64,000 nt of DNA from Paramecium octaurelia (GCA_905182995.1 CAJJDP010000056.1:206919-270918), one strand, 5' to 3'. Positions 49,339-62,832 are shown, counted from the stretch's first letter. Numbers and translations are program-made. Notes: generated by a model from the sequence alone, not told the origin.

Positions 49339-50089
49339 ATGAAAAGAAAATAAACCCAAAAGATTGAATTTGAATAACCCATTGTTAAAAGTTAAAATCC
49401 TGAAATCCCCAAAAGGCCAAACTCTGGCAAATTAGCTCCAATCATTAAATCGCCTTTACCTCCTCGGAAGGCAACTCTATCATAACATCATAATCAAAAG
49501 AAATAACAATAAGAACCTCTTTAATCTTAAGACATCAAAGTTATTTAAATTCGAAGCATGACTCCAAATCAACAAAAACTATTTCAGCATAATGTATAAT
49601 TCTCTATTTTATGAAAAACAGAACCCAAGTCCAGTTAAATTAGTATAAAAATAACAAATTGCTCAATCAGAAAAGAAAATTATTGTCATTCCCAAACGAC
49701 CAGAAAAATAATAATTTAGAATAACAAATAAAATAGATTCATCGGTAGAAAAAAAAAATTAACCATTCAAAGGAAGAAGTCCCAATCAAGATTAAGCATT
49801 TAATTGGGCAAATACTGAATTAACAAAAGTAAAAGATTTTTTAAAGTAGAAATAAAATAATATAAGAGAATAACATTATAAATAGTCAAAGCAAGAAGTT
49901 TTAAAACATCAACCAAAATGTGCATAAGATTTCTCGATGACTTCTCATAAAAATGATTTGCCTTAATTATTAAAAAATTATTAATAAGAGATAAAAGAAG
50001 CTCGTTAATAATAAATTCATGAGAATTCACCTCCTTTAAATATGAGTGGTATCATATTATATCATAATAGAAATTATGGAAATCAATGA
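49339..50089 (+). CDS. basic, proline/lysine-rich hypothetical protein (240 aa)
   Basis: ATG 49339 to TGA 50087-50089 with a 28-nt intron (starting at 49593, GTATAA...ACAG); the spliced length is 241 codons. It is strongly basic and low in hydrophobics, with IPKRPNSGKLAPI and IPKRPEKQQFR as two similar motifs, then a Gln/Lys coiled segment. It is likely disordered. No family is recognised. Confidence 0.65.
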
Positions 50090-50183
50090 AGATGGTCTTT
50101 CCTCTTTAGCCCAAAGCACCTATCATCATTAGATGCATTGAATGAAAGATAAACTATACTTTGTTGTTTTTATAATATATTTT

Positions 50184-50789
50184 TCATTAAAGATCCTCCT
50201 CCCCTTCTTCTTATTCAAATTGTAAATTTAATGCTTTTCTAGGTTTATTATTGTCTTCTTCATCAATTTGACGTTTGCTGTTCTCTATTTTTGCTTTTTC
50301 ATATAATTCTTTTTGCTATTCCTCTAACTGCTTCAAATGTTCTTCATCTTGAAATCTTGCTTTATTTTAATTTTTCACCTTTACATAGCATCAAAACTTT
50401 ACATTAACCTCCTCTTTGATTTCTTCTTCAATTTCTTTTAGTAATGGGATTTAACCTTCCAGCCTTAATTTTTAAATGGCCTTATAAAAAAACTCTCCTG
50501 ATATTGTTTTTTTTCCATTTTCTAAACAGATTGTATTAGCTTAATCAGAAACCAATTAGATATATTCCCTAGCCATCGACATGACTTATGTTACAAACTC
50601 ATTAGAACATTTCATATCCCCATTGGTAGTTGCTTTGATAAACTATTACACAGTGGCTAAGATCTTAAGCAGATAATACCTTTTGGGAGCTATTCCATAT
50701 TATATTATCTTTTGCATTTTTAATAATTCAATGTTTTCTTTGAAATAGGATAGATGCAGTGTTTTTTTTTATAATTAATGATTGGTCAT
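50184..50789 (-). CDS. DR1: Dr1/NC2-beta-like histone-fold protein
   Basis: Encodes 193 aa with one 24-nt intron (GTA...AAG). The core reads CSNEFVTQVMSMAREYIQLV, SDQANTICLENGKKTISGE and FYKAIQKLRLEGQIP. This is the second half of a histone fold, as in Dr1, where VSSEANEIC and KTISPEHV occupy the same places. The C-terminus is a charged, Glu/Lys-rich helix (HLKQLEEQQKELYEKAK) and an acidic tail. Dr1 pairs with NC2-alpha and clamps TBP on promoters. The first 60 residues are unusual for the family, so the N-terminus may be longer or divergent. Confidence 0.72.
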
Positions 50790-51055
50790 AAAATTACCCA
50801 GAAGGATACAGTAAGAAAATCAATCTAATTGATGAATTCAAATATATCTACCACTAAAACTGCATAATCTTAAATATAGTAAGAAAATTTACATTTCTAT
50901 CAGCAAAAAGAACATTTTTAAAGATTTAATTTTGTTCCTCTTTATTTTTCAATTTATATTAATGAAAAACCTCTCTATTTTGGTTAGCTAATACATGTTG
51001 TTAATAAAATAGTCTGTTAATTTTACATAATTATATTTATTTTCAAATAAATCGT

Positions 51056-53851
51056 ATGAGCATCAATCACAAGAAAAAGATTTTTGAAAACACTGCTCCA
51101 AATCCATATTTCAATACAATTGAATCTCCATAAGTTCCTAAGATTCTAGAATAATCAATAATTTAATAGAATCCTTATTTCAACAGTCAATTAGGCAATT
51201 CAAATTAATTCGAGTTAACAAAATAGGTATTAGATGAACGTCAGAGTATCTCTCCTAATGATCTAGAGTAGTTTCTAATATTATTTCGATAGCCACAATA
51301 AATCAACATGAAACTAGATAATAGTTAGTCAAGTCAATCTAATTAATAACAATTCTACGAACAACTTGAAATAGAAGGAGAAAAATTGAGGGTTAAGTTA
51401 AAGTCAGATGCTCGTATTGTCTCATCAATTATAGAAAAACATACAAAGATGAAATCTAACAAATAACGATGCATCGAATAAATGAATCATCTCATAAATG
51501 AAATTAAGTCTTATAATAATGTTTCTAGGTATTCTGAACTCAATAGATCTATTAAATACAATTTCAATTAACTTGAATCTAATTAATTAGAATTAAGAGA
51601 TATTCAGAAGGAGGCATCAACATTTGAAAGAGTTATGTCAGTTTCAGTTTAACAGTAATAGTCTCATCAGCAAGGGCAAAATTAACTTGATCAAACTATT
51701 GGACATTCATCAAACGAAACCTCTGAGGCTGAATTCACATCATTATCACTATAAATTTATTCTTCGATTGAAATGCATGCAAAAGAATTTGAGCAAACAA
51801 TTTCAGAGAAAAAAAGGTTAATGCATATAAGCTAAAATTATCATTAATACAAATAAGTCTGTTAAGGTTTGATTCAGCTCATCCAAAAATATCCATAATT
51901 TGAATAATAATAATCTTAACAAATGTTAAAGTTAGAAAGCATTGCTTCAATTTATTTTTTTCACTTTTAAAAAGAATTGAGCTAATAGAATTTATATTAC
52001 ACATAAATTACAGAAGATATTAGATTATCTTTGTCTATTATTGATAAAATGAAATATTTGTTGGAATAGGCAAAAAGTTTGGATTGCATCACCGAATTTT
52101 ATTTATATATAGAGAGCTAATTGACTGGCCAATAATTGATTATTAAATCAGGAAATAATTTAAAGTTGGCTAAAGCTTACTAAAATTAATTCAATATGCT
52201 TAATATCAATAATTATCAATATTTTCACATCCTCAGACATAAGGTTTATAATAAATGTCTTTTAGAGTTTGATAAAATATAATTTGATATAAAAACAGCT
52301 AGGAATTTGCAATCAATTCTATTAGAGTATGTTAAATAATTTAAAAATTATATTTCAATAGATTATGTTAAATTATTCAACGATGTATTAGCAAACTTAA
52401 AATAAGATCTAAAAAAAGAGTCTTGGCTCTATTTAATTAATCTATATACCGAATTAAGCTAAAAAAAATAAGACTTATAAATTATGATCAAAAATTTACA
52501 AAATATAAAAAACCAAAATTAATATTTAATAAGGTTGATATCGGTATTTTAGTAGAATATTGAAAAAGAATTGGAATAACTTAAAGATCTTTAGCCTAAA
52601 TTAAATTAATATTTAGAAATAAAAGATTTTAAAGCATAAAAAGAGTTTGAAAATTTTTATGACTAATATTTAAAATGCTATAATGAAATACATCCAAAAT
52701 AATAAAGCATATTATCTGATATTAATTAATTCTTAGAAGATTCAACTAATCCACAATCAAATGATGAATAATATCAATATTTGAGATCCCTGTAAACTCT
52801 ATAGCCTAGTATTAGATAATTAAACAATAAAAGAATAAGTGGAAATTTTAAAGAAATTAAAACTTAATTTGATGAATTACTATAATTTGAGGTAGATATT
52901 GTTTAACTTCAAGTATCTATGAAATCAATAATAACTACAAATTTTAATCTTATTTTAGACGATTTTTTAGATATTACAAAATCGAACACAAATAGTGTTT
53001 TGTCATAATTAATGGAATTCATATAAAAAAATATTAAGACTATTTCTGAAATTAAAAGTCCCTCACTTTATAATATTAAGGAATAATAACTTCGTTAATT
53101 CTAATAGGTTTGGATGTTCTTTGAATAATTTGAAAAGTTTAGATCATCCTTATCATTGTTATTTAATAATAATCCGACAATTAATTATACTTAATATTTA
53201 TAGTTTATGAACAAAAATAAATTTAGCTCTTTATTCTATTAACTTTCAAAATGTAATTATAAAATTTGTAAAAAATGGCATGATTTTTAATTAGATTTAA
53301 GCCATATTAGTCTTAAATCATATATATCATACATAACTAAACTTCTTGATAAGATAATTATAATAGGACAATTTGAGGTTCCATTGACTCAAATATAATT
53401 CAATGAAGAAAATTGCTAATTGCTTTTAGAATTTTTAGAATAGGAATATACAAGTTAATTGTAGAGATTCATTTGCAAGCATTAAATATATAGGAAGATG
53501 AAATAGCTTCAATTAAACTAATTAACTTTCAATAAGTTAAAGTAATATTTTGAACATTTGCAGATTGCATAAGATAATGAGGATTTTATAGATTTAAGGT
53601 ATATTTTGATTGAATGTTCTGACTCTTAGCAAAAGGATAGTGAAATATACTCAACATTACAAGAGGAATGGATTTTAGATCATTTAGAATAAGGAGATAA
53701 TAGTTTTTTATAAGGTTTTGTAAATAATGAAGGAATTTTCAGTAGCAGCTTAATGAGACATACAGCAAAACTGCAGAAATTGGCTAAATTGTCTAGTGAA
53801 TAGAATGTAAATTGGAGAAATGTCAAATAAATATTAAAATAAGAAATATGA
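51056..53851 (+). CDS. very large intronless coiled-coil protein (931 aa)
   Basis: One open frame of 932 codons from ATG 51056 to TGA 53849-53851. The first 100 residues are Asn/Gln/Pro-rich and probably disordered (NPYFNTIESPQVPK). The rest is helical with long coiled-coil stretches, Leu/Ile/Lys/Gln-rich, and with no transmembrane segment. Conserved domain unknown; a structural ciliary or spindle protein would fit the composition, but nothing proves it. It is convergent with the next gene (49-nt gap). Confidence 0.72.
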
Positions 53852-53900
53852 GTATATATTCTTTTTGTACTAATTAATTATTTGAAAAAAATAATTAAAA

Positions 53901-56900
53901 TCAATGAATTTCTTAAAGTAACTCTTCAAGTAAATGATCAAAAATCATATCAGATAAGTCTATTGCAACTACTGTGTATTCTTCATCGTAACTTATCCAT
54001 TTATCCTCATTTTCAATAACCTAGAAATTTAATTTAAATTATACCTCTGCAGATAGCATTCTAATCATCCTATCTTCTTTTATTTAAGCTAAACATTCTT
54101 GATCAAACATCAAAATTTTTGGATATGGACAATCTTCCTTATCGATTAAAAAGCCAGCCAAATAATGACACCATTCCAATACTTTATCAGAACTAGATTT
54201 AATGATATTTGGCATTTGCTATAAAGTGTTTTTTCGAAATTACAATCTAACAGCGTCGGATTTCCAAGCATAAGGTTATCCTGCCATTCCATAAGGTCTG
54301 TGATAATCTAAGGCTTCATTTAAAGCATCGAAAATTGCTTTATTGTGAATGTGTTCCAACTCTAATAATTAAGAAGATTGACTTTTCAAAATTTATTCAT
54401 TCATCAAAAATCTTTCAAAAGTACCGAATAATTCAGCTGTCATAATTATATTTTACAAGTAATTTTCATTTGAATTGCTTTCCTCATCAGAAACTATAGT
54501 TGAATCAGAGAGGGGATGTAAAAACCTTAACATGTCTTTTGAGGATGGTCCCAAAGGAACATTAATTTTGGCTAGCACTTCCTCCTTGTAATTACAAAGC
54601 ATAAATTCTGTCAAATGAGTCAAGTAAATTTTGACTGATGGGATTCCTGTTTTGAATCCTCTTGTTTAATTAGTTCCATAATTAGTTTACAATTGTGATG
54701 AAGGTCTGTTAATTTAGGCTTTAGTAACTAATTCAAATATATCAATGTTGTGTCTACCAAGATCTTAACACAATAATTATATTTCTTGGACTATCAACAT
54801 ATTTGAAATGAGAATAGAGTATGATTCTGCTTACTTTTCAGACATTGAAGATTACTCTCTTACAATGTCTTAAACTCTTAAGACTTGTGATTATGCTAAT
54901 TAATGCAGATTGAATGGCTCTGGTTCATAATCTGCAAATTATTAATGAGATGGACTTGAGTTATTTTTAAAAATAACTTCATCATCAAAATTTTGAGACT
55001 TACTTAAATCTTCATCACTGAGTAAAGATGACTTCTATGGTAATGATAATTAAAGTTATTAAAAATTTTAATTTTGTATATCTATAATACTGTTCCTTAA
55101 TGATTATTCTGAATATAAGACAGAATCTTAACTGAAACTATCGATAATTTTGATGTAAGATTGAGAATTAGATTGAGACATCTATTTCATGAATAGAAGA
55201 TCTCTTTAAGTTTTCATAACAGTCTCATAAGTGCTTTATTGTCCTTTAATAATCTCAGTTTTTTTCTTTTCCAAGTCTTTTCTTTGTTTGGTAACCCATT
55301 TTTCAAGTTTTCTATTCTATTAATCATAAGTCTTAGGAGAAATTTGTTTATTTTAATATGCTTCATTTATGGTTTTAATCTATTATTTATGTCTCTCTTC
55401 AAGAACTTTTTCTCTCATTGATATCAACTCATCCATTTTATCTCTTGCCATTAGTTCTTTGAATTTCACTTGAACGAAATCTTAGAATGAAGATTATTCG
55501 AAGATGCTCTTTTCCTAATTAAATGTTTAATCTTCTTAAGATAAACTTTTAATCAGAGACTCAGATCCAATAGCACATCTAATTTCTCCTATTTCAACTT
55601 ATTATTAGTTTTAATATTCTTTCTCAATTTCATCAACATCAATTGATAATCTCTTTTTCTTTTTGAATGTGATTTATTAATTCATAATCATTGAATTCTT
55701 TTCAGTACTTTCTCTACAGTTCTCCATTTCTTACTATTCAGAAATCGCTGATAAAAACTACTTTTTTTCTGTTGTTTTCTTTCCATCACTCTCATTTGAA
55801 TCACTAAAACCTTCTATATAATCTTGATAAGCAACATCAAACACCTATTTTTGTGCTTAGGGTGCTTCTTCTTTAAAAGGGTTTGTTTTCTTTTTCTTAT
55901 TTTATACTGAAGAATTTGAAGATCTTTCACTTACCTTCTGTTCAATTAATTAAACCTTTCCTTTAGAGTCAATCTTTATGTAACCCATTTTTATTAATTC
56001 TTGAATTTAACTTTAATGTAAATCATTTAAATTAAATTCTTCTTATTCTTCTTCTTTTTTAAAATAATCCTAGTAATAACTTAAAATTTATCTAGTTTTA
56101 TATTTTCTCCAAACTTTTTATATTTTAATTGCAGCTTGTTCATCAGTTTGAGACTTTTATCTTTTCTCACTATATTTACTAGCAGCTTATTCGATTGATC
56201 TAATCTCTTATATTTCTTTGATATCCTATTCATCCCAATCTCTCTATGAACTCAACATTTCATCTTTGTCTTCTCCTAATGTTATTAGTTTCTAACTATA
56301 AAAACTATTATCAAAATTAGCAAAATCTTATTCAGGATCGCTTTCATTCGGTATGTTTGCACTACTTGAATTGCTCATATATTGATAGATCGACGAGCAT
56401 GGCTACCTCATGGATTCATGATTTGATGATTATACTAATTTAGATTTATCTGATTAGTTTTTAAATTGACATAACACTTTTCTCTTTTTCGTTTATTCAT
56501 ATCGATCTGATATGAGATTCTCTTTTTAATCTTCATAAATAATTCCATAGGTTGATGCTGTTCTATTCTTTCTTCTCTATTTTGTATCTCCAACAGAAAG
56601 ACTTCTATTTCTTGATCTTATGTAATCATTAAGATTTTGTAAATTTTGATGAATTTTAAATTGTTTTTCATATTATTTCTTTTTCTATTCTTATTTGGCT
56701 ATTGTATTCATTTTTTATTTAAACTCTTTGTATTTTCTAATTTCTTCTTGGTTGATTTAAATTTTTGGTTTGTTTTGATCCTTTTTGGTTGGAGTCATTG
56801 ATTTATTTAATTCTAGATTATATAAACAATAAATGGTTACTTTTCTTTTTCAGGAATTTATCCATTGAAACATTATTTAAAAATGAAACGCCTAATTGAT

Positions 56901-57396
56901 CTCTTCTTTATTTAATGTCTACATCAGTTTTATTGACTCTCTTCAACATTGTTTCTTAAACATTTTTCTATTTCATCTATTCATTTAAAATATAATTTTT
57001 TAATCTTTCCTGGTTGACTCCCCAATTAAATAAAGGGGAAGTGTGAACCTTTTTTTATTTTTAAAGCTTATTCATACTAGTATTGATAGCTTTTTTGGGT
57101 TTAGGGGGTTTTTCAAGCCTTTCATGTGATGCTTTAGTCACAGGAGCGCTAATTTTGGTGTTTAAAGTTTTCTTCTTTTTTTTCTTTTTGGTTTTAGTTT
57201 TTGTAGGCCGATTGATCAGATTACCTAAGATCATATCATTTTCTTCTTGCTTGATTATATTGCCATATTGTGGATGTTCTCGAGAGTTGATCACTAAAGG
57301 AGTATTAGAGTAAGAGTCTAATTTACGTCCTTTAATAAAACTGTTCTCTTTGATTTGAACACTTATATTTAATTTTGAATTGTCTTAACTTCTCAT
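53901..57396 (-). CDS. large hypothetical protein with conserved C-terminal domain
   Basis: Open from ATG 57396 to TGA 53901-53903, about 1150 codons, with at least one intron (24 nt near 54022-54045); the remaining length requires another that I did not place. The first about 250 residues are basic (KTKTKKKKKKK, KPPKPKKAI), with a motif SPLFNWGVNQERLKN. The middle is a long charged coiled coil. The C-terminal 180 residues look globular and conserved (FDALNEALDYHRPYG, DKVLEWCHYLAGFLI, DEEYTVVAIDLSDMIFDHLL), similar in style to the DUF4378 end domain. Function unknown. Confidence 0.62.
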
Positions 57397-57593
57397 TTTG
57401 AAATTTTATTTAGTTAAATATCAAATATAATGAGTATTTATACAAATGAAAAGAATTTATCCTTTAATTATAAATAAAGACACTATTTATTTGTTACAAG
57501 CCATGATTTTAAGATTGGCTTATTTTAATAAACCCATAAAATAATTTATGTATTAGCTTCTACTTTATAAATTAATGAATCTGTAATTATATT

Positions 57594-57700
57594 GGAACCC
57601 TTCGGGGTCATCCGTCAAATTGGAACGTAACAGAGAAGATTAGCATGGCCCCTGCGTAAGGATGACACGCATTAAGCGAGATGGTAGCTCATTTTTTTTT
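57594..57700 (+). ncRNA. U6: U6 spliceosomal RNA
   Basis: The 5' part ggaacccttcgggg forms the U6 5' stem-loop. It is followed by the invariant ACAGAGA box (within aacagagaagattagc), the AGC triad region, and catggcccctgcg...aaggatgacacgc, which pairs with U4 and forms the internal stem-loop. A run of nine T at 57692-57700 is the RNA polymerase III terminator. It lies on the plus strand between two minus-strand genes, about 200 nt upstream of the start of the large gene. The tggaacgtaacag segment differs slightly from the usual ggaacgatacag. Confidence 0.93.
57692..57700 (+). terminator. Pol III T-run terminator of U6
   Basis: Nine consecutive T directly after the U6 3' end. Confidence 0.85.
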
Positions 57701-57757
57701 GATTTTTATCGATTTTATAATATTTTGTTTATATCTATTTATTAATATATATTGCAA

Positions 57758-59366
57758 TCAACCTTCAGTTAAAGTTTAGACTGATGTTTTGCTTGATCCA
57801 TCTTTTAATTTATATGTCTTTGTTATTTTTGTAATTTTTTACCCATTCTTAATAGTGACAGCAGTTGAAGTACTAACTGAAACACATCCAGGCGGAAGTT
57901 TTTCTAAATTAAATCTAATAAGATACCTTCTTCCTAATTTTGAGGGGCTTGAGCATCATTTCCACCTTTGGCTCCTAACATCATATTCTTCATTTAATCT
58001 TTCATGCTATAGGGTTAAGATTATTATTATGCTTTAGGCTTTTATCCTTATGCTCCCTTTGGAGTGAATTCACCTGCAAAATCAAATACACATTGAGTTT
58101 AATATTGTTTATGATCTCCTGCTGCAATTCCAACTAAGAAGAAGTCAGGACTAAAACAGTTTTTTCTATGTCCTCTTGTACTCACTCCATCGTCAATTAG
58201 TAATTGAATGATCACATCCTACCCATTCTTTTGTCCATAGCTGATATTCTCTCCAATTTTGCCATTCCATTCTCCATACCTTTCAATTCTGTCAGATAGA
58301 GATGATCCATCAGTACCAGTGTGACCACATACACCTTTTGGACCTGTATCATTCACATGATCAATACAAGCTTGTTCCAATCCCTTTTCGTATGACAAAG
58401 GTTATAAAGGCTATTGTTTTTATAAAAATGCAATTAATTCTATAGAATTATTCGTTATTTATACCTTGGATAACTTTGGTACCCTCATTTGTTTATAATG
58501 GTATCTCTCCAGGCTTATAAAGAACGTTACCCTTGAATAACTTCATCAGATCCTATAATTTTGTTATGGGCAGTGTTGGATTTTATCTAACTTAATTCAA
58601 ATAATCAAAAGCGTCTTTGACAATTTTGTCATTGGGATCTTTAGATTATGCTTTTGCAGGGGCTGCTTATTCTTTGGATTGCATAGGGGCACTTTGACCT
58701 CCCTCTCTTTATGGTGCTACTCCTTATTAAGTATTTCCACTACCAGCATCTATGCCAGCTTTGTCTTGGAAAGAGCCTGCAAAATCAAAAACACATTGGG
58801 TTTTGAATTATTTATGATCACCATCAAAAATACCTACTGCTCCAAATTCTGCTTTAAAACAGTTTTTTCTATGTCCTCTAGATGATACTCCATCATCAAT
58901 TATCAATTAAATGATGACTAAGCTCATAAATGGATATTATTACCATCTTCACCAGTTGTTTGACCATAACTGATGTTTTCTCCTATTGTCACATCCCACT
59001 CACCATATCTTTCTATTCTATCACTCATTGATGATCCATCTGTACCGGTATGGCCTGTAACACCTTTTGGTCCTGTATCTTTTACATGATCTCTTGCTGC
59101 ACACTCCAAACCCTTACTCCAAGTTAATGGACCAACTGGTTTTTGATTCTATAAGAACTAGATGCATTCTGAGATATTAATAGCATAAATTATAAACCAT
59201 TGACAACTTTTGGCCCTTCATTAGTTTGTAAAGGAATTTCTCCTGGTTTATATACTACATTTCCTTTAAACAACTTAAGATGTTCCTGTAACTTTGGGAT
59301 AGCGATCTAAGGATTTTATCTCATTTTATTGAGATATTCAAATGCTTCTTTAGAAATTTTGCTCAT
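57758..59366 (-). CDS. double CAP (SCP/PR-1) domain protein
   Basis: Encodes 501 aa with four introns (29, 26, 25 and 23 nt; the exon sum is exact). Two full CAP domains are in tandem. Each has a helical start (EYLNKMRQNPQ / DYLNQVRQNPT), HVxDTGPKGVxGHTGTDGSS, then GENISYGQ, LIDDGVSxRGHRKNC and TQCVFDFAG. The CAP tetrad residues (H, E, H in GHTG, GENI and RGHR) are present in both. There is no signal peptide, so the protein may be cytosolic or exported atypically. The C-terminus adds a linker and a Thr/Lys-rich tail. Only the first domain has an intron before VIIQL; the second lacks it. Confidence 0.87.
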
Positions 59367-59451
59367 TAAAATAAATATTTATAACGTGTAAAAATAATTT
59401 ATATAAGTTAAATCACATTAATATAATACTTATAATTTATACAAAACAAAA

Positions 59452-60266
59452 TCAATTCTGTTTAGTTTTCTTCTTTTTCTATTATTCGTCTGCTGTACTT
59501 AATTTCCTTATAATCCATGTTATACCTGCTCCGATGCAAAGAAAAACAAATATTAAAAATAGAATATCTGAAAAGTTGGCTTTTTGTAATTTTGGTTGAT
59601 AATCATATAAATTTCTATGTTTTCCTTTCGTCTACTAAGCAGCAATCTTCAAGTATTCTAAATCTAAGTCATAATAATTTTCGTCACGCTCTTTCTCCTA
59701 TTGTTTTTTCTTGTTTGAATCTTCTGCCAATGCAGATTCGAAATCCTATCATATTTCAACAAATTCGATACTTCAATGTATTTCCACACTGTATTTTCCA
59801 ATTCACTGATTTCTCTTTCCCAAGAACCATTTCTGAATTAATTAAAATCGATCTCAGAAAATAAAGCAGGCAATCTTGAATGATCAAATTCCTCTGATCT
59901 CACTTATAATAGCACTTAAACACTTTCATCATAGTTGAGTTATTTGGAACATGAAATTGCATGGGTTGTATATAATTTAATCCAAACACTTTATTATTCT
60001 TCCTTTGATGCTTAACTATAATCACTAATAAATACTCACTTGTCTACAATTTCAACAAGTTCACTTCCATAATTTCCCAAATGCATTCTGGCTAAAATGA
60101 TACACGTATAATAAATAGTGTCTCTCTCTTTCTTTAGTTTCTATTCCTACAACAATCTAAGTTGTTCTTCTGGGGAGATTTCCTGTATTGTTTCAATACC
60201 TTCTTGATTGATAACTTCATCTTAACATTTTGCTAAAGCTAAGAGGAGAATAATTGGAATTAACAT
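59452..60266 (-). CDS. type I membrane protein (254 aa)
   Basis: ATG 60266 gives a clear signal peptide (MLIPIILLLALAKCQ). A lumenal domain of about 190 residues follows, rich in charged helices, then one transmembrane helix (ILFLIFVFLCIGAGITWII) and a short basic cytosolic tail (KKKKTKQN). Introns of 24 nt (GTGAGT...TAG) and 26 nt give an exact 255 codons. The topology fits ER or plasma-membrane proteins. No family is recognised. Confidence 0.75.
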
Positions 60267-60293
60267 TAATTAATTAAACGTGTAAAATTAATA

Positions 60294-62736
60294 TCAAGAC
60301 TCAATTAATGTTTAATGAATTTGTGTATTTAACACTGCTGCCTTTTGTTATTCCAAAAACTTAGTATAATCATCATCCTTAATGGGAATCTCATCAATCT
60401 ATATAAAAAAGTAGTCCTCATTCACTTCTGGTTACCAATTCGTTAGAATACGCACAACCTCATCGAGATTACTCATCTAATTACTAATTTAGATAACTTA
60501 CTTTCAATTCTATTTAGAAATATTTCAAATAACAAATTCCAACTTTGAATAAGTAGATTTCTCCTTCCAAAAGGAAATTATCCCACAATCTTGAGAGCAT
60601 AGGAAATTTAAATTGATGCAAGAATATTTTCAAGAACCATTTCATCAAATAGAGTTTAGTTTCTAATTTAATGGCCTTAAGATGGTTGTGCACAAAAGGT
60701 AGAATTCTTTGCGCATTCTCTTCAAAAAATCGGATTCTCCATTCGATCTGTCTAGTATCATTTTGAAAAACACTCAGGAAATGATATTAATGGAGAAGAT
60801 TGACCAAGGCCTAGAAACAATCGTATTCTTGCAGATGTTTGATAAGAACTACTGCAATATCAATTAAATCTGGTATGTATCCAAAATCTGGTCTATAATT
60901 ACTAAAGGCATGTAAGATATTTGATAATTCCTTAGCTTTGACATCTGTTATGAATGGATATTATTGTTTTGCCCTTAGAATATCTTCTCTAATAGCTAAA
61001 ATTTGATGATTGCAATACCTTCTTAAATACTCGTAGTTTTATGAACAAATATGGCATAGAGTTCTTCTCTGATCTTTAGGTTATTGCCGATAATAATAGG
61101 CCATAGGGTTCTCCTTGCAAAATCAGGTAATCCGAGTTTCCATAGGATCATGAGTAACATTGACTTATTTTTCTTTCCTTAGACGATCATTTCCTATTGA
61201 ATATTGCTACCATTGTTGATTTCTGATTGATTGCTGTATTGTTAATTTTATATTTGCTATCTATTTTGGATAGGATTCAATGAGATAGTTTTTTTAAGAC
61301 AACGACATAAACTCTCTAGAACACTAGCAGAATTGGCTTGATTCTATGCTTTTTAAACAGCTTCTTCCTTTTTGACACTAATATATTTCTTATAATTCAA
61401 AGGTTTATTTGGTTCATAATCCCAATGAGAACGCCAAAAAGGCAAGATGTCATTTCTCCAGATTTCTGATCTCTTTTCCTCATTCTCTTATCTCCTTTAT
61501 TTCTCTTCTGCTCTCTTTGCTTCCACCTCTCTACGATTAATAATGACTGCTCTTAAGTAATTGATCCATTTTGACTTAATTTCCAAATCATTCACCTTGA
61601 TATCGACTGATCTATGTATTGTAATGATTGAAAAACAAAACATATCAAATTCAGGGGGGATATTATTCTTTATCATAATCTCAGTTGTATTTTGTCCCAA
61701 TGCTATGTCATGAACATCATACATATTAATATATCTAGCAGGTTCATTATCATTATTTATGGATCTCCAACATATACGTCTAATTTAATGATTTCAATTA
61801 CTTTTCATCACTACTTAAGAAGAACTTTCTTGGTTATCCACCATTGTATCTTCCATATTTAACCAAATTGCATCCTTTCATTAGATCAAATGCTACTTAC
61901 AACCATTTAGTTATCTACTCTCCTTGTAATTTCTCATTGCATAAAATCATACGGTTGTACATCTATTCCAAATAATCAAGTGTAGTTTGGAATGGCTCCC
62001 TAGTTATGGAATCATAAACCTCCTCAAAATATTTAGGTGGTATATCTGGAAATACTGGTATATTATTTTTTAGGAATTGTTCCTTGGTCATCTTATTCTT
62101 TGCTAGAATTTTAGTCGAAGCAGCATCAGTAGACAACATTATGAATGAGTAAGCCAGTACATATGGGATATCATCTGACTTAAATTCATGAGGATTTTAT
62201 TAATGATAAACCTTTGCAAATACTTTGACCACTCTATCGACCATTTGTGCTTCTCCTGCTAATCGAAATCTCTATAATAATAATCTCATTGCATCCAAAT
62301 AGCTCTTACCCTTCAGATTAAATTGCTGACAATAAGCTTCAAATACATCCTAATGTTTTTGATCTGGTTTACAAAAGTATTTATTTATTGAATCCTTATT
62401 CAATCCCTTTGTATTCATAAGCACTTTCGCTATGTCCTCATTTGTATTCTCAATCACCTAATTATCAATCAAATATTATATGGCCTAAAATTTAAATTAT
62501 TTTCTTATTACACTATTTTGATCCTTCGAAAATCTTGTTATAAACTAATCAATGTGAAATCTCTCTTGAACAGCCTTTTCACATATTGTAATTTATTGTA
62601 TTAATGGGTTATTTCCATTTACAACCTTATCCACTCTATTCTATTATCTCTCATACTATTTCGTTGAATTTGGTTTACTCTTCACCTTTGGAGAATCCTC
62701 TTCAACTATGATGACTTAATCTTCATCATCTGACAT
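60294..62736 (-). CDS. Sec7-domain Arf guanine-nucleotide exchange factor
   Basis: From ATG 62736, after about 60 acidic/basic residues, a Sec7 domain is read: IIDNQVIENTNEDIAKVL, NKDSINKYF, FRLAGEAQMVDRVVKVFAKVY, DIPYVLAYSFIMLSTDA and NNIPVFPDIP. The catalytic Glu (GEAQ) is present, but the usual FRLPGE has Ala for Pro. A PH-like or helical segment follows (DMFCFSIITIHRSVDIKVND), joined by a 22-nt intron (GTAATT...TAG), then a long helical C-terminal region to TGA 60294-60296, about 790 aa in all. It activates Arf/Arl GTPases on Golgi or endosomes. Other introns in the 3' half were not all placed. It starts at residue 1 without the DCB/HUS domains of BIG/GBF. Confidence 0.85.
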
Positions 62737-62832
62737 TATTTTAGAATTTTTAATTTATTAAAGAAAACACAACTATTGTACCTAGTTTATACATATTGTT
62801 ATTTAATAATCAAAACTGGATTTTAAATAACC

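Noticed and set aside
57061-57313. Plus-strand hydrophobic ORF (Phe/Val-rich)
   Set aside because: Complement of the Lys-rich stretch of the large minus-strand gene.
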